NCBI GenBank assembly: GCA_013816595.1
Contig: JACDEB010000009.1
Coordinates: 1 to 41,816, forward strand
DNA length: 41,816 nt
DNA from: Sphingomonas sp.
GTDB taxonomy: Bacteria; Pseudomonadota; Alphaproteobacteria; Sphingomonadales; Sphingomonadaceae
Direction: 5' to 3'
Shown here: one piece after another, positions 1-11,322 of the stretch
How the letters are laid out: each line of letters begins with the position of its first letter
How positions within the stretch are numbered: position 1 is the first letter of the stretch
Made by a program: the position numbers and the translations under genes
The notes under the pieces: generated by a model
Told to the model about the DNA's origin: nothing
The model's input: only the letters and a program-made list of their open reading frames with translations
Databases searched by the model: none

Positions 1-65
1 GCCTGGAGCCGCGCCGCCTGGGTGCCCTTGCCCGCGCCCGGCGGACCCAAGAGGATGATGTTCAT
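1..65 (-). CDS. adk: adenylate kinase, N-terminal fragment (runs off window)
   Basis: Reverse complement from 65 reads MNIILLGPPGAGKGTQAARLQ, the adenylate kinase P-loop; located downstream of secY. Confidence 0.93.
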   Translation of the reverse strand, partial: MNIILLGPPGAGKGTQAARLQ

Positions 66-95
66 CGCCTGCTTACCCCCCAATCGGCCCACGAC

Positions 96-1460
96 TCAGC
101 GCCGGCGGGCGGTCTTGAGCTTCGCCTTCTTGATAAGATCGCCATATTGGTGGGCGATCAAGTGGCTTTGAATCTGACTGACTGTGTCCATCGTCACATT
201 GACGACGATCAGCAGGCTGGTTCCGCCGAGCGTGAAATTGAGTCCCGCCGAAGACGCCAGGATTTCCGGAATGATGCAGATGATGACCAGATAGGCCGCT
301 CCGATCACCGTGATCCGGTTGAGCAGATAATCGAAATAATGTTCGGTTGCCTTGCCCGGACGAATGCCGGGAATGAAGCCGCCGTGGCGCTTCAGATTTT
401 CCGACGTTTCCTCGCTGTTGAACTGCACCGCGGTGTAGAAGAAGCAGAAGAAGGCGATGCCGAGCCCGTAGATCAGCAGATAGACCGGCGAACCATGCTG
501 CAAATAAGTGCTAACCGTGATCAACCAGTCGCTCGACGTGCTGTCGGGATTGGCGCCGCGTCCGGCCCATTGCAGCACCGTCAGCGGCATCAGCAGCAAG
601 GATGAGGCGAAGATTGGCGGGATCACACCCGCGGTGTTGAGCTTGATCGGCAGATGGCTGCGCTCCTGCTGCATTCCGCGCGCGGTCTGACGCTTGGGAT
701 ATTGAATCAGCACCCGGCGCTGGGCCCGCTCCATGAAGCAGATGCCGAGGATGAGTGCGATGGCGAGGACGAAGATTCCGACCACCAAAAGCCCGTTCAT
801 CGATCCGGTACGAGTCCCCTCGAGCAGCTGGGCGATTGCCTGCGGCAGGCGCGCGACGATGCCGGCCATGATGATCAGCGACACGCCATTGCCGATCCCG
901 CGGCTGGTGATCTGTTCGCCGATCCACATCAGGAACATGGTGCCGCCGACCAAACTCATCGTGCCGGCGACTTCAAACAGGAAACCGGGCGCAACGACCG
1001 CGCCGATGCCTTGGCGGACCGACTGCGATTCGAGCCCGCGAATGGCCAGATAGCCCTGCACGAGTGTGATCATGACCGTCAGATAGCGGGTATATTGATT
1101 GAGCCTCTTGCGGCCCGTCTCGCCCTCTTTCTTGAGCGCCTTCCACGGTTCGTAAAGCGTTCCGCCGAGCTGAACCACGATCGAGGCGGTGATATAGGGC
1201 ATGACACCCAGCGCGACGATCGAGAATCGCGCCAGCGCGCCCCCGGAAAAGGTGTTGAAGACGTCGAGAATGCCGCCGGCCTGGGTCGCATAAAGGTCGC
1301 TCATCGCCACCGGGTCGATGCCCGGAACGGGAACGAACGACAGCAGCCGGAACAGGATCAGCGCGCCGATCGTGAACCACAGGCGCTTCTTGAGCTCGGT
1401 CGCCTTGGCGAAGTTCGCCAGGCTGATGCTTGAAGCCATTTGTTCGGCTGCGGATGCCAT
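96..1460 (-). CDS. secY: preprotein translocase subunit SecY
   Basis: 454 aa multi-pass protein with SecY motifs (FIPGIRPGKAT, GNGVSLIIMAGI); spc operon position. Confidence 0.98.
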   Translation of the reverse strand: MASAAEQMASSISLANFAKATELKKRLWFTIGALILFRLLSFVPVPGIDPVAMSDLYATQAGGILDVFNTFSGGALARFSIVALGVMPYITASIVVQLGGTLYEPWKALKKEGETGRKRLNQYTRYLTVMITLVQGYLAIRGLESQSVRQGIGAVVAPGFLFEVAGTMSLVGGTMFLMWIGEQITSRGIGNGVSLIIMAGIVARLPQAIAQLLEGTRTGSMNGLLVVGIFVLAIALILGICFMERAQRRVLIQYPKRQTARGMQQERSHLPIKLNTAGVIPPIFASSLLLMPLTVLQWAGRGANPDSTSSDWLITVSTYLQHGSPVYLLIYGLGIAFFCFFYTAVQFNSEETSENLKRHGGFIPGIRPGKATEHYFDYLLNRITVIGAAYLVIICIIPEILASSAGLNFTLGGTSLLIVVNVTMDTVSQIQSHLIAHQYGDLIKKAKLKTARRR

Positions 1461-1479
1461 TTACAAAAATCTCCGGAAA

Positions 1480-1518
1480 AACAAACGGCGGCGACAGGCT
1501 GTTCGCCCCCCGCCGCCG
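1480..1518 (-). terminator. terminator/attenuator-like hairpin between rplO and secY
   Basis: Minus strand CGGCGGCG-(17 nt)-CGCCGCCG, perfect 8-bp stem, followed by TTTGTTTTT. Confidence 0.55.
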
Positions 1519-1559
1519 ATATAGTGGCTGATTGCCGCTTGTCGAAGACCCTGGGCCGA

Positions 1560-2117
1560 TTAAGCCTTAGCGGTCTTGCCTTCGCGGGCCTTGAGGCGTG
1601 CTTCGCGAACCTTGCCCTTTTTGGCGGCGGCCAGTTCCGAAGCGACCTTGGCGATGATCAGTTCGACCGAACCGCCCGCTTTTTCAACGGCTTCGATGGC
1701 GCCCTTCGAGGCACCCGCAACCTTGAACGCAAGCTTGGTCTTGAGCTCACCCTTGCCGAGGAGGCGGACGCCGTCCTTGCCGCCGCGGGCGAGGCCAGCG
1801 GCCTTGAGCGCTGCGTGGTCGACCGTGCCCTTGATATCGAGCCTCTTGGAATCGATCATCTTCTGGATCGCGCCCAGGTTCACCTCGGCAAAATCCTTGG
1901 CGAAGATGTTGTTGAAGCCGCGCTTCGGAAGCCGCATGTGGAGCGGCATCTGGCCGCCTTCGAAGCCATTGACCGAGACGCCCGAGCGGCTCTTCTGTCC
2001 CTTTTGGCCGCGGCCGGCGGTCTTGCCCTTGCCCGATCCGATGCCGCGGCCGACGCGCATTCGGCCCTTGCGGGCGCCGTCATTGTCGCGGAGTTCGTTG
2101 AGTTTCATGTCGTGCAC
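1560..2117 (-). CDS. rplO: 50S ribosomal protein L15
   Basis: [44 protein letters not shown] signature; start may be the ATG 3 codons in (2108). Confidence 0.97.
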   Translation of the reverse strand: MHDMKLNELRDNDGARKGRMRVGRGIGSGKGKTAGRGQKGQKSRSGVSVNGFEGGQMPLHMRLPKRGFNNIFAKDFAEVNLGAIQKMIDSKRLDIKGTVDHAALKAAGLARGGKDGVRLLGKGELKTKLAFKVAGASKGAIEAVEKAGGSVELIIAKVASELAAAKKGKVREARLKAREGKTAKA

Positions 2118-2164
2118 TCGCTTTCGCTTTTGTCGCGCAGGCCGTTGCCGGCCCTAGTCTGGGT

Positions 2165-2347
2165 TTAACGTTCGACGTTCAGCAGATGCTGGACCTTGCG
2201 GATCTGTCCGGCGACCTCGGGGGTCTCCTCGACTTCGATCGTCCGGTGCATCTTGTTGAGCCCGAGACCGACCAGCGTCGCACGCTGGGTCTTGTCACGG
2301 CGGATCGGCGATCCGGTCTGGGTGATCTTGATTGTCTTGGCTGCCAT
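2165..2347 (-). CDS. rpmD: 50S ribosomal protein L30
   Basis: 60 aa, [37 protein letters not shown]. Confidence 0.97.
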   Translation of the reverse strand: MAAKTIKITQTGSPIRRDKTQRATLVGLGLNKMHRTIEVEETPEVAGQIRKVQHLLNVER

Positions 2348-2352
2348 GTCGA

Positions 2353-3315
2353 TTACTCCACGATCGCTTCAGCGGTCGCTTCGGCCTCGGCCTTGTCCAT
2401 TCCGCCACGGCCAAGAAGGTCGGAAACCTTCTTGCCGCGACGCTGGGCGACGCTGCGCGGGCTGGTCTGTTCCTTTAACGCTTCGAACGTCGCCCGGATC
2501 ATGTTGTACGGGTTTGACGTGCCGACCGATTTGGTCACGACGTCGGCAACGCCAAGGCTTTCGAACACTGCGCGCATCGGACCGCCGGCGATGATTCCGG
2601 TTCCCGACGGTGCCGAACGAACAGTCACCTTGCCGGCGCCGAAATGGCCTTTGCCGTCATGGTGAAGCGTCCGCCCGTCGCGCAGTGGGACGCGGACCAT
2701 CGCCTTCTTTGCAGCGGCGGTCGCCTTGGAAATAGCCTCGGGCACTTCGCGCGCCTTGCCATGGCCGAAGCCGGCGCGGCCCTTGCCGTCACCAACCACC
2801 ACCAAAGCGGCGAAACCGAAGCGCTTGCCGCCTTTGACGGTCTTCGAAACGCGATTGATGTGGACGAGCTTTTCGATCAGCTCTTCGCCGCCATCATCGT
2901 CGCCGCCACGGCCGCCACGACGATTGTCGCGGCGATTGCCGTCGCGTCCACCGCGACCGCCACCGGGACCGCCACGGCCACCGCCACGACCGCGCGGCGC
3001 GCGATCACGGGGCGGGGCGTCTTGCGGCGGCGCTTCAGCAGGCGCCTCAGCGGCGACTACAGCAGCCGGCGCCTCAGCGGCAGCAGCTTGCGGAGCAGCG
3101 GCTTCGGCCGGAGCTTCAGCGGCGGGTTCAGCAGGCGTTTCAGCCACAGCATCAGCAGCGGCCTCGGCCGGAGCTTCAGCAGGCGTTTCAGCCGGAGCTT
3201 CCGTTGCAGCCGCATCGGCCTTGGCTTCAGCCGGGGCTTCAGCTTCGGGCGCTGCGGCAGCCGGGGTTTCCGGAGTCTCGCCATTGGGCTCGTTCGTGTT
3301 GTTTTCGTCGACCAT
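2353..3315 (-). CDS. rpsE: 30S ribosomal protein S5 with long N-terminal extension
   Basis: C-terminal part is canonical S5 ([48 protein letters not shown]...); preceded by about 140 aa of A/P/E repeats and an RGG-rich tract. Confidence 0.95.
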   Translation of the reverse strand: MVDENNTNEPNGETPETPAAAAPEAEAPAEAKADAAATEAPAETPAEAPAEAAADAVAETPAEPAAEAPAEAAAPQAAAAEAPAAVVAAEAPAEAPPQDAPPRDRAPRGRGGGRGGPGGGRGGRDGNRRDNRRGGRGGDDDGGEELIEKLVHINRVSKTVKGGKRFGFAALVVVGDGKGRAGFGHGKAREVPEAISKATAAAKKAMVRVPLRDGRTLHHDGKGHFGAGKVTVRSAPSGTGIIAGGPMRAVFESLGVADVVTKSVGTSNPYNMIRATFEALKEQTSPRSVAQRRGKKVSDLLGRGGMDKAEAEATAEAIVE

Positions 3316-3669
3316 TTAGAACTCCAGTCCGCCGTCGCGGGCAGCGTCGGCGAGGGCCTTTACGCGGCCGTGGAAGAGAAACCCGCCGCGGTCGAAGACA
3401 ACCTTCGACACGCCGGCCTTCTTGGCTCGCTCGGCGAGCGCCCTGCCGACCGCTGCGGCACCGTCACGAGTAGCGCCGGTCTTGCCCTTGAAATCCTTGT
3501 CGAGGGTCGAGGCCGAAGCCAATGTCTTGCCGGCATTGTCGTCGATGACCTGGGCATAGATGTGCTTGCCCGAACGATGCACCGACAGGCGCGGCTTGCC
3601 CGACGCATGCGACCGCAATGCGGTACGGACACGACGGCGGCGACGATCGAAGAGAGAGAGAATGGCCAT
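3316..3669 (-). CDS. rplR: 50S ribosomal protein L18
   Basis: [35 protein letters not shown]; spc order. Confidence 0.97.
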   Translation of the reverse strand: MAILSLFDRRRRRVRTALRSHASGKPRLSVHRSGKHIYAQVIDDNAGKTLASASTLDKDFKGKTGATRDGAAAVGRALAERAKKAGVSKVVFDRGGFLFHGRVKALADAARDGGLEF

Positions 3670-3672
3670 GGC

Positions 3673-4209
3673 TTACTTCTTCTTGCCTTCTTTGCGGTAG
3701 ACGAATTCACCGCGATATTTGATGCCCTTGCCCTTGTACGGCTCGGGCTTGCGCCAGCGGCGGATTTCGGCCGCGACCTGACCCACCTTCTGCTTGTCGA
3801 TGCCGCTGATCTCGACCGTATTCTGGTCGGGAGTTTTGACATCGACGCCTTCCGGCACCGCGAAATTGACGTCGTGGCTATAGCCCAGCTGAAGGCGCAG
3901 ATTGCGGCCCTGAGCCTGGGCGCGATAACCGACGCCGGAGATTTCCAGGACCTTGGTGAAGCCGTCGGTCACACCGGTAACGAGGTTCTGCACCAGCGTC
4001 CGCTGCATTCCCCACGCGGCGCGCGAACGCTGCGTTTCGGTTAGCGGCTGGACCCGGATTTCCCCTTCGGCCAGATCATATTTCACAAGGTCGTCGAGCA
4101 TCTGCAGCGCAAGCGTCCCCTTGGGACCCTTGACCGTCAGCAGACCGCTTTCCAGCGACGCTGTAACGCCGCTCGGAAGAGCGACTGGTTTCTTGCCAAT
4201 GCGAGACAT
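3673..4209 (-). CDS. rplF: 50S ribosomal protein L6
   Basis: [15 protein letters not shown] ... [14 protein letters not shown]. Confidence 0.98.
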   Translation of the reverse strand: MSRIGKKPVALPSGVTASLESGLLTVKGPKGTLALQMLDDLVKYDLAEGEIRVQPLTETQRSRAAWGMQRTLVQNLVTGVTDGFTKVLEISGVGYRAQAQGRNLRLQLGYSHDVNFAVPEGVDVKTPDQNTVEISGIDKQKVGQVAAEIRRWRKPEPYKGKGIKYRGEFVYRKEGKKK

Positions 4210-4604
4210 TAGAATACCTCCGCCAGCACTTCGCCGCCGACATTCTGGTCGCGGGCCTCGGCGTCGCTGAGCACGCCGCGCGGGGTCGACACGATAATCG
4301 TGCCAAGTCCGTTGCGGATGTGCGGCAGCTCGCTCGATCCCGAATAGACCCGGCGACCCGGCTTCGACACGCGAGCCAGATGCTGGATGGCCGGCTGGCC
4401 TTCGAAATATTTGAGCTCGATTCGAAGGCCCTTTTGGCCCGCAACCTGCTCTTCGGAATAGCCGCGGATATAGCCTTCGCGCTGAAGGACATCGAGGACG
4501 TGCGTGCGCAGCTTGGACGCCGGCGTCAGGATACTATCCTTGCGCGCCTGCTGGCCATTGCGGATGCGGGTGAGCATATCACCCAAAGGATCGGTCATCG
4601 GCAT
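4209..4604 (-). CDS. rpsH: 30S ribosomal protein S8
   Basis: [20 protein letters not shown] ... [13 protein letters not shown]. Confidence 0.98.
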   Translation of the reverse strand: MPMTDPLGDMLTRIRNGQQARKDSILTPASKLRTHVLDVLQREGYIRGYSEEQVAGQKGLRIELKYFEGQPAIQHLARVSKPGRRVYSGSSELPHIRNGLGTIIVSTPRGVLSDAEARDQNVGGEVLAEVF

Positions 4605-4614
4605 ACGCTAGCCC

Positions 4615-4920
4615 TTACCAGCTCGACTTGGTGACACCGGGAATAAGGCCCTTATTGGCCAGATCCCGAAGCATGATCCGCGACAAGCGGAACTTGCGAT
4701 AATAAGCGCGACTGCGGCCGGTCAGCTCGCAGCGATTGCGAATCCGGGTCGGATTCCCATTGCGCGGCAACTCGGCCATTTTCAGGCGCGCGATCAAGCG
4801 CTCGGTCTCGTCCTTCGACTTGTCGTTCGCGATGCCCTTGAGCTTCGCGTACTTCGCCGCAGTCTTGAGGACGAGCTTCTTGCGCCGCTCATTCTTGTTG
4901 ATCGAACTCAGTTTCGCCAT
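4615..4920 (-). CDS. rpsN: 30S ribosomal protein S14
   Basis: [39 protein letters not shown]. Confidence 0.98.
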   Translation of the reverse strand: MAKLSSINKNERRKKLVLKTAAKYAKLKGIANDKSKDETERLIARLKMAELPRNGNPTRIRNRCELTGRSRAYYRKFRLSRIMLRDLANKGLIPGVTKSSW

Positions 4921-4922
4921 GG

Positions 4923-5507
4923 TTATGCCGCCTGCTTTTCTTCGTCTTCCACCGCCGGGAAGGGAAAGTTGAACATACGCAGCAATTCGCGCGCTTCTTC
5001 ATCCGTCTTCGCGGTGGTGGTGATGATGACGTCCATTCCCCGGACCGTATCGATCTGGTCGTAGTTGATTTCCGGGAAAACGATCTGCTCTTTCAGGCCC
5101 ATGGCGTAATTGCCACGGCCGTCGAATGACTTTTCATTGAGGCCGCGGAAATCGCGCACTCGCGGCAAAGCCACGGTGACCAGACGGTCGATGAATTCGT
5201 ACATCCGCTCGCGCCGCAAGGTGACCTTGCAACCGATCGGCATGCCTTCGCGCAGCTTGAACTGGGCGATCGACTTCTTGGCCTTGGTGATAACCGGCTT
5301 CTGGCCAGCGATCCTTTCCATTTCCGAAGCCGCGGTCTCGACCTTCTTCTTGTCCTGGGTCGCCTCGCCGACGCCCATGTTGATCACGACCTTGTCGAGC
5401 CGGGGAATTTCAAGCTTGTTCTTGTAGCCGAACTTGTCCGTCATCGCTTTCGCAATGCGGTCCTCATAATCCTTCTTGAGGCGCGGCGTATATTCTTGCT
5501 TAGCCAT
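4923..5507 (-). CDS. rplE: 50S ribosomal protein L5
   Basis: [15 protein letters not shown] ... [30 protein letters not shown]. Confidence 0.98.
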   Translation of the reverse strand: MAKQEYTPRLKKDYEDRIAKAMTDKFGYKNKLEIPRLDKVVINMGVGEATQDKKKVETAASEMERIAGQKPVITKAKKSIAQFKLREGMPIGCKVTLRRERMYEFIDRLVTVALPRVRDFRGLNEKSFDGRGNYAMGLKEQIVFPEINYDQIDTVRGMDVIITTTAKTDEEARELLRMFNFPFPAVEDEEKQAA

Positions 5508-5823
5508 TGATCAGCTCTCCGGACTTGGCGGCGATGCGGACCTTTTTGCCGTCCTTGTTGGTGTCGAACCGGACGCGGGTCGGCTTGCCGGTCTTGGGGT
5601 CGGCGATCGCGACATTGGAAACGTGCATCGGCGCTTCCTTGCGCTCGATCCCGCCCTGGGGGTTGGTCTGGCTCGCCTTGCGGTGGCGCGCGTGGACGTT
5701 CACGCCCGACACGACGACCTTCATGTCCTTGGGAATCGAGCGCACGACTTCGCCGGTCTTGCCCTTGTCCTTGCCGGACAGGACGACAACCGTGTCGCCC
5801 TTGCGGATTTTCGCAGCCGACAT
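5500..5823 (-). CDS. rplX: 50S ribosomal protein L24
   Basis: [21 protein letters not shown] (KOW motif). Confidence 0.97.
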   Translation of the reverse strand: MSAAKIRKGDTVVVLSGKDKGKTGEVVRSIPKDMKVVVSGVNVHARHRKASQTNPQGGIERKEAPMHVSNVAIADPKTGKPTRVRFDTNKDGKKVRIAAKSGELING

Positions 5824-5825
5824 GG

Positions 5826-6194
5826 TTACAGCACCTCCGGCGCGAGGCTGATGATCTTCATGTGCTTGCGCGCACGAAGTTCGCGAACCACCGGGCCGAA
5901 AATACGGGTTCCGATCGGCTCCTCGTTCTTGTTGACCAGGACGGCGGCGTTGGAATCGAACCGGATCACCGAACCGTCGGGGCGGCGGATGTCCTTGGCC
6001 GTGCGAACGATCACCGCGCGGTGAACGTCACCCTTTTTCACCCGGCCGCGCGGGGCGGCTTCCTTGACTGAAACGACGATGATGTCGCCGACGCCGGCGA
6101 CGCGCCGCTTCGATCCGCCCAGCACCTTAATGCACTGGACGCGCTTGGCACCGCTATTGTCGGCAACCTCGAGGTTGGACTGCATCTGGATCAT
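5826..6194 (-). CDS. rplN: 50S ribosomal protein L14
   Basis: [27 protein letters not shown]. Confidence 0.98.
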   Translation of the reverse strand: MIQMQSNLEVADNSGAKRVQCIKVLGGSKRRVAGVGDIIVVSVKEAAPRGRVKKGDVHRAVIVRTAKDIRRPDGSVIRFDSNAAVLVNKNEEPIGTRIFGPVVRELRARKHMKIISLAPEVL

Positions 6195-6225
6195 TGTTCG
6201 ACCCTTACCTTCTCAAATACTGCGT

Positions 6226-6585
6226 TCAGGCTTCGGCGTCAGCGGTGTCTTCGGCTTTCGCCTTGGACTTGGTCGCTTTGCCCTTGGCGGCGCCCTGCTC
6301 AGGGTTGGCAGCCTGCGGATCTTCGATTTCGACCGCGACTGCCTTGGCAGCGCTGATACGGTCGAGAACCGTCCATGTCTTGAGCTTCGAAATCGGCGCA
6401 CATTCCTCGATGCGAACCTGCTCACCTGCCTTGAAGGCATTGCCCTCGTCATGCGCATGATATTTTTTCGAAAGCTTGATGATCTTGCCGTACAACGAGT
6501 GCTTCACCCGCCGTTCGACTCGGACCACCACGGTCTTTTCACCCTTGTCGGACACCACGGTGCCGGTGAGGACGCGCTTCGGCAT
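6226..6585 (-). CDS. rpsQ: 30S ribosomal protein S17 with C-terminal extension
   Basis: [34 protein letters not shown]...; tail of about 30-40 aa rich in A/K/E. Confidence 0.97.
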   Translation of the reverse strand: MPKRVLTGTVVSDKGEKTVVVRVERRVKHSLYGKIIKLSKKYHAHDEGNAFKAGEQVRIEECAPISKLKTWTVLDRISAAKAVAVEIEDPQAANPEQGAAKGKATKSKAKAEDTADAEA

Positions 6586-6596
6586 CTATTCTCTCC

Positions 6597-6803
6597 TTAC
6601 GCCTTCGACTCAGCGCGGGCGCGCTGGGTCTGGAGCGTTTTGATCCGGGCGATGGTGCGGCGCACCTCGCGAACACGGCTCGGCTTTTCGAGCTGGTTGG
6701 TGGCCGACTGGAAGCGCAGGTTGAACTGCTCGCGCTTTAGCTCGCCAAGCTGCGATTGAAGTTGGTCGTCGGACTTCTGCTTCATGTCGTCGATCGCGGC
6801 CAT
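6597..6803 (-). CDS. rpmC: 50S ribosomal protein L29
   Basis: [52 protein letters not shown]; second Met taken as the ATG start. Confidence 0.95.
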   Translation of the reverse strand: MAAIDDMKQKSDDQLQSQLGELKREQFNLRFQSATNQLEKPSRVREVRRTIARIKTLQTQRARAESKA

Positions 6804-7237
6804 CACTTGTCCTCCTCGACCAGCGTCTCACCCAGCCGGGCGACAACCTTCACCTTGATCGGCAGCTTTTCGGCGGCGCGCTCGAACGCCGTCTTGGCGA
6901 GCGGTCCGGGGACACCGTCGAGTTCGAACAGGATCCGGCCAGGCTTGACCCGGGCGACCCAGAATTCGGGGCTGCCCTTGCCCGAGCCCATGCGCACTTC
7001 GGCGGGCTTGGAGCTGACCGGGACGTCCGGGAAAATGCGGATCCACAACCGGCCGCTACGCTTGATATGACGAGTGATCGCGCGGCGGGCCGCTTCGATC
7101 TGGCGCGCGGTGATCCGCTCGGGCTCCATCGCCTTCAGGCCATAGGCGCCGAAGTTCAATTCGGTCCCGCCCTTGGCGTGGCCATGGATACGGCCCTTGA
7201 AAGCCTTGCGGAATTTGGTGCGCTTGGGTTGCAACAT
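6803..7237 (-). CDS. rplP: 50S ribosomal protein L16
   Basis: [30 protein letters not shown]. Confidence 0.98.
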   Translation of the reverse strand: MLQPKRTKFRKAFKGRIHGHAKGGTELNFGAYGLKAMEPERITARQIEAARRAITRHIKRSGRLWIRIFPDVPVSSKPAEVRMGSGKGSPEFWVARVKPGRILFELDGVPGPLAKTAFERAAEKLPIKVKVVARLGETLVEEDK

Positions 7238-7256
7238 GATCTTTTATCCTTCGCGC

Positions 7257-7970
7257 TTACCGGTTGCCGCGCTCTTCGCGCGCCGGACGAACGCCAGAAG
7301 TCTGGGCTTCCATCATCAAGCGATCCTGAGCGAGCGGGTCATGACCAAGGATTTCGCCCTTGAAGACCCACACCTTGACGCCGCAGACACCGTAAGCGGT
7401 ATGCGCGGTCGCTTCGGCATAATCGACGTTGCCGCGCAGCGTGTGTAGCGGCACCCGGCCCTCGCGGTACCATTCGGTGCGAGCGATTTCAGCGCCACCA
7501 AGACGGCCGGCGCAGGTGATCCGAATGCCTTCCGCGCCGAGACGCAGAGCGGACTGGACCGCGCGTTTCATGGCGCGGCGAAACGCGATCCGGCGTTCGA
7601 GCTGGTCGGCGACCCCCTGAGCAACCAGCCGGGCATCGATTTCCGGCTTGCGGATTTCAACGATGTTGAGGCTGACTTCAGAGCCGGTCATCTTCTGCAG
7701 CTGGGACTTCAGCTTCTCGATATCCGCGCCCTTCTTGCCGATGATGACACCGGGGCGGGCAGCGTAGATCGAAATCCGGCAGGTCTTGGCCGGACGCTCG
7801 ATCACGACCTTGGAAATCGCCGCCTGGGGCAGCTTGTCGACGATATACTTGCGGATCTTGAGATCCTCGAGCAGCAGCCGCCCGTAATCCTGGCCTTCCG
7901 CGAACCAGCGGCTATCCCAGGTGCGGTTGATCTGCAGGCGCAGACCGACAGGAGAGGATTTCTGACCCAT
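7257..7970 (-). CDS. rpsC: 30S ribosomal protein S3
   Basis: [26 protein letters not shown] domain [14 protein letters not shown]. Confidence 0.98.
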   Translation of the reverse strand: MGQKSSPVGLRLQINRTWDSRWFAEGQDYGRLLLEDLKIRKYIVDKLPQAAISKVVIERPAKTCRISIYAARPGVIIGKKGADIEKLKSQLQKMTGSEVSLNIVEIRKPEIDARLVAQGVADQLERRIAFRRAMKRAVQSALRLGAEGIRITCAGRLGGAEIARTEWYREGRVPLHTLRGNVDYAEATAHTAYGVCGVKVWVFKGEILGHDPLAQDRLMMEAQTSGVRPAREERGNR

Positions 7971-8347
7971 TACGCTTCTTCCTGCTCGCGAACGACGACC
8001 CGAAGGCGGCTGAACGGCTTGATGATTCGGCTCGACCGTCCGCGGGCGCGGGTGGTGAAGCGCTTCAACGAGATCGACTTGCCGACACTCGCCTCGGCAA
8101 CGACGAGTGCGTCGACGTCGAGGTTGTGGTTGTTTTCCGCATTGGCGACCGCCGAAGCGAGCACCTTGTAGACGTCCTCGGCCATGCCCTTGGGGCTGAA
8201 CTTGAGGATATTGAGCGCGTCACCGACCTTGCGGCCACGGATCAGTTGAGCGACCAGGTTGAGCTTCTGCGCCGACCCACGAATGGTGTTGCCGACGGCC
8301 AGCGCTTCCTTGTCGCCGACCCGGCGCGGTGCTGATTGCTTGGACAT
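7970..8347 (-). CDS. rplV: 50S ribosomal protein L22
   Basis: [34 protein letters not shown]. Confidence 0.97.
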   Translation of the reverse strand: MSKQSAPRRVGDKEALAVGNTIRGSAQKLNLVAQLIRGRKVGDALNILKFSPKGMAEDVYKVLASAVANAENNHNLDVDALVVAEASVGKSISLKRFTTRARGRSSRIIKPFSRLRVVVREQEEA

Positions 8348-8622
8348 TAGCGCTTGCCCTTCTTGTCGGAGGCATGGCCCGGGAACGTGCGCGTCGGCGA
8401 AAATTCACCAAGCTTCATTCCGACCATGTCTTCACTAACCGACACCGGCACGAACTTGCGACCGTTGTAGACGTTGAACGTCAGGCCGACGAACTGCGGC
8501 AGGATCGTCGAGCGGCGCGACCAGGTCTTGATCGGCGCACGGCCACCCTTGTCCTGAGCCGATTCCGCTTTCCTCAACAGCGACAGCTCGACGAACGGGC
8601 CTTTCCAGATGGAGCGAGCCAT
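8347..8622 (-). CDS. rpsS: 30S ribosomal protein S19
   Basis: Start at [16 protein letters not shown] (CAT at 8620-8622); the longer ORF to 8895 overlaps rplB out of frame. Confidence 0.97.
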   Translation of the reverse strand: MARSIWKGPFVELSLLRKAESAQDKGGRAPIKTWSRRSTILPQFVGLTFNVYNGRKFVPVSVSEDMVGMKLGEFSPTRTFPGHASDKKGKR

Positions 8623-9455
8623 TACTTCTTCCTCGCGTGGCGCGACCGGATGATCAATTTGTCGGTCGACTTGTTGTGACGGGTACGGGCACCCTTGGTC
8701 GGCTTGCCCCACGGGGTCACCGGATGACGGCCGCCCGATGTGCGGCCTTCGCCGCCGCCATGGGGGTGATCGACCGGGTTCTTGGCGACGCCGCGGGTGA
8801 GCGGGCGACGGCCCATCCAGCGGGTGCGGCCGGCCTTGGCCAGCGTCTGGTTGCCGTTGTCGGGGTTCGACACCGCTCCGACCGTGGCCATGCAATCCGA
8901 GCGAATATAGCGCTGCTCGCCCGAGTTGAGGCGGACGATGACCATTCCGCGGTCACGACCGACGACCTGGACATAGGTGCCGGCGGCGCGTGCGATCTGG
9001 CCGCCCTTGCCCGGCTTCAATTCGACATTGTGGACGATGGTGCCAACCGGCATCTGGCCGATTTCCATCGCATTGCCTGGCTTCACGTCGACCTTCTTGC
9101 CAGCGATGACCTTGTCGCCCGGGGCGAGACGCTGAGGAGCAATGATGTAGACCTGCTCGCCGCCCTCATAGGAGATGAGCGCGATGAAAGCCGAGCGATT
9201 GGGATCATATTCCAGACGCTCGACGGTTCCGACCATGTCCCAGGTGCGACGCTTGAAGTCGATGATCCGGTACTTCTGCTTGTGGCCGCCGGCGATCCCG
9301 CGCGACGTCACATGGCCCTGGTTGTTGCGGCCGCCGGTCTTGCGCTTGCCTTCGGTCAGCGCCTTGACGGGCTTGCCCTTCCACAGCGACGACTTGTCGA
9401 CCAGGATCAGGCCGCGGCGGGCGGGCGAAGTCGGCTTATATGCTTTGAGTGCCAT
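8622..9455 (-). CDS. rplB: 50S ribosomal protein L2
   Basis: [16 protein letters not shown] ... [27 protein letters not shown]. Confidence 0.99.
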   Translation of the reverse strand: MALKAYKPTSPARRGLILVDKSSLWKGKPVKALTEGKRKTGGRNNQGHVTSRGIAGGHKQKYRIIDFKRRTWDMVGTVERLEYDPNRSAFIALISYEGGEQVYIIAPQRLAPGDKVIAGKKVDVKPGNAMEIGQMPVGTIVHNVELKPGKGGQIARAAGTYVQVVGRDRGMVIVRLNSGEQRYIRSDCMATVGAVSNPDNGNQTLAKAGRTRWMGRRPLTRGVAKNPVDHPHGGGEGRTSGGRHPVTPWGKPTKGARTRHNKSTDKLIIRSRHARKK

Positions 9456-9775
9456 TACGCCCTCACCCCTTCGGTGATGTCGATCGACTGGCCTTCAGCC
9501 AGCGTGACGATCGCTTTCTTGACGTCCGAACGCTTGTAGGGTTGCCCCTTCCACTTCTTGGTCTTGCCCTTGGTGACGATCGTGTTGACGTTCTTGACCG
9601 TGACTCCGAACAGCGCTTCCACGGCTGCCTTGATCTCAGGCTTGGACGCACCGCCCGCGACCCTGAACACGACCGCATTATGTTCCGCCATCATGGTCGA
9701 TTTTTCGGTGATGTGCGGCGCGAGCACGACATCGTAATGACGGATGTCGGTCGCCTTATCCTGCTTCTTAGCCAT
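9455..9775 (-). CDS. rplW: 50S ribosomal protein L23
   Basis: [29 protein letters not shown]; start refined to 9775. Confidence 0.96.
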   Translation of the reverse strand: MAKKQDKATDIRHYDVVLAPHITEKSTMMAEHNAVVFRVAGGASKPEIKAAVEALFGVTVKNVNTIVTKGKTKKWKGQPYKRSDVKKAIVTLAEGQSIDITEGVRA

Positions 9776-10403
9776 TGAACCGGGCCTCCAGCTTTTCAAG
9801 CCCGGCGCGGGTCAGAACCAACGTCTCGTGGCGCATGATGTCGTACACATTGGCGCCCATCGCCGGCATCAGATTGACTTCGCCGAGGTTCGAACTGGCG
9901 CGGGCGAACCCGACGTTCAGCGCGTCGCCGTCGATCACCAGCGCGGTCTTGCCGAAGCCGCGTTTGCCAAGCTGATCCTTGAGCACCTTGGTCTTGCCGT
10001 CCTTGACGTCGAGATTTTCGACCACGACCAGCTGGCCGTTCATCGCCTTCGACGACAAGGCCATCCTGAGGCCGAGCACCCGAACCTTCTTGTTGAGGCT
10101 CGAGGTGAAAATGCGGGCACGCGGGCCGTGGGCTTTACCTCCACCGATGAAGATCGGGGCGCGGCGATCGCCGTGACGAGCGGTACCGCCGCCCTTCTGC
10201 TTGCCGAACTTCTTGCCGGTGCGATTGACTTCGCTGCGCTCGCGGGCGGCGCGGGCCGGGCCGCGGCGGTTGATCAGCTGCCAGGTGACGACACGGTGAA
10301 GGATGTCGGCGCGCGGCTCGACCCCGAAAATGTCGTCCTGAAGCTCGATGTCACCGCTTTTGCCGGTGGCGCCGGAACCGAGGGTCTGAACCTTGACCTT
10401 CAT
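9768..10403 (-). CDS. rplD: 50S ribosomal protein L4
   Basis: [24 protein letters not shown]... [32 protein letters not shown]; start refined to 10403. Confidence 0.97.
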   Translation of the reverse strand: MKVKVQTLGSGATGKSGDIELQDDIFGVEPRADILHRVVTWQLINRRGPARAARERSEVNRTGKKFGKQKGGGTARHGDRRAPIFIGGGKAHGPRARIFTSSLNKKVRVLGLRMALSSKAMNGQLVVVENLDVKDGKTKVLKDQLGKRGFGKTALVIDGDALNVGFARASSNLGEVNLMPAMGANVYDIMRHETLVLTRAGLEKLEARFNG

Positions 10404-10404
10404 C

Positions 10405-11322
10405 TTAGCTATCCTTGCTTTCGCCGGCCGAACCGGAGTCGTCGGACTTGGCCGCATCAGCGGCACCGTCCGCTCCAGCGTCCGTGGCATTGGCTTCGGC
10501 GTCAGCGGCTGCCGCAGCAGCTTCAGCGCCGGCTTCCTGCTCGGCGGCAATGGCGGCGACTTCTTCATCGCTCGGCAATGCCGGAATTTCATGAACCGCG
10601 GCGTCATCCACGAGGCCCGCGGGCGCTTCCTCCGCGACCTTGGCCTTAGGATCGAACAGACCCGCCGGATATGGCACATCGTCGTGGCGCGGCAGCTTGA
10701 TCGCGTCCTCGACGGTCAGCCAGGAACCCTTGGGACCGGGGACCGAACCCTTGACGAACAGCAGACCGCGCGCCGCATCGGTGCGGACGATTTCGAGGTT
10801 CTGCTGAGTACGATTGCGCGCGCCCATGTGGCCGGCCATCTTTTTGTTCTTGAACACCTTGCCCGGATCCTGGCGCTGGCCGGTCGAGCCGTGCGAGCGG
10901 TGCGAGACCGAGACGCCGTGGGTTGCGCGGAGGCCCTTGAAGCCCCAGCGCTTCATCGCTCCGGCAAAGCCCTTGCCCTGGGTCACGCCCGACACGTCGA
11001 CCATCTGGCCGGCGACGAAGTGATCCGCGCTGATGATCGCGCCGACATCGAGGAGTGCATCTTCGGCGACACGGAATTCGACGACTTTCGCCTTGGGTTT
11101 GACTTCGGCCTTGGCGAAGGCACCGCGCTGCGGCTTGTTGACGTTTTTGGCCTTGGCCTTGCCCGCTCCAAGCGCAACGGCGGCATAACCGTCCCTGTCC
11201 ATTTCACGACGGCCGACGACCTGCAGCTCGTCTAGCAGCAGAACGGTTACGGGCACATGCCGTCCGTCCGCCTGGAACAAGCGGGTCATTCCGACCTTTT
11301 TCGCGATCACGCCGGTGCGCAT
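10405..11322 (-). CDS. rplC: 50S ribosomal protein L3 with acidic Ala-rich C-terminal extension
   Basis: [28 protein letters not shown] ... [24 protein letters not shown]; start refined to 11322. Confidence 0.97.
   Translation of the reverse strand: MRTGVIAKKVGMTRLFQADGRHVPVTVLLLDELQVVGRREMDRDGYAAVALGAGKAKAKNVNKPQRGAFAKAEVKPKAKVVEFRVAEDALLDVGAIISADHFVAGQMVDVSGVTQGKGFAGAMKRWGFKGLRATHGVSVSHRSHGSTGQRQDPGKVFKNKKMAGHMGARNRTQQNLEIVRTDAARGLLFVKGSVPGPKGSWLTVEDAIKLPRHDDVPYPAGLFDPKAKVAEEAPAGLVDDAAVHEIPALPSDEEVAAIAAEQEAGAEAAAAAADAEANATDAGADGAADAAKSDDSGSAGESKDS

Noticed and set aside
2644-4044. 466-aa plus-strand ORF with [10 protein letters not shown] repeats
   Set aside because: Antisense of the rpsE A/P/E-repeat extension, rplR and rplF; the repetitiveness is inherited from rpsE.
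8347-8895. Extended 182-aa version of S19
   Set aside because: The upstream part overlaps rplB out of frame; S19 starts at [10 protein letters not shown] (8622).
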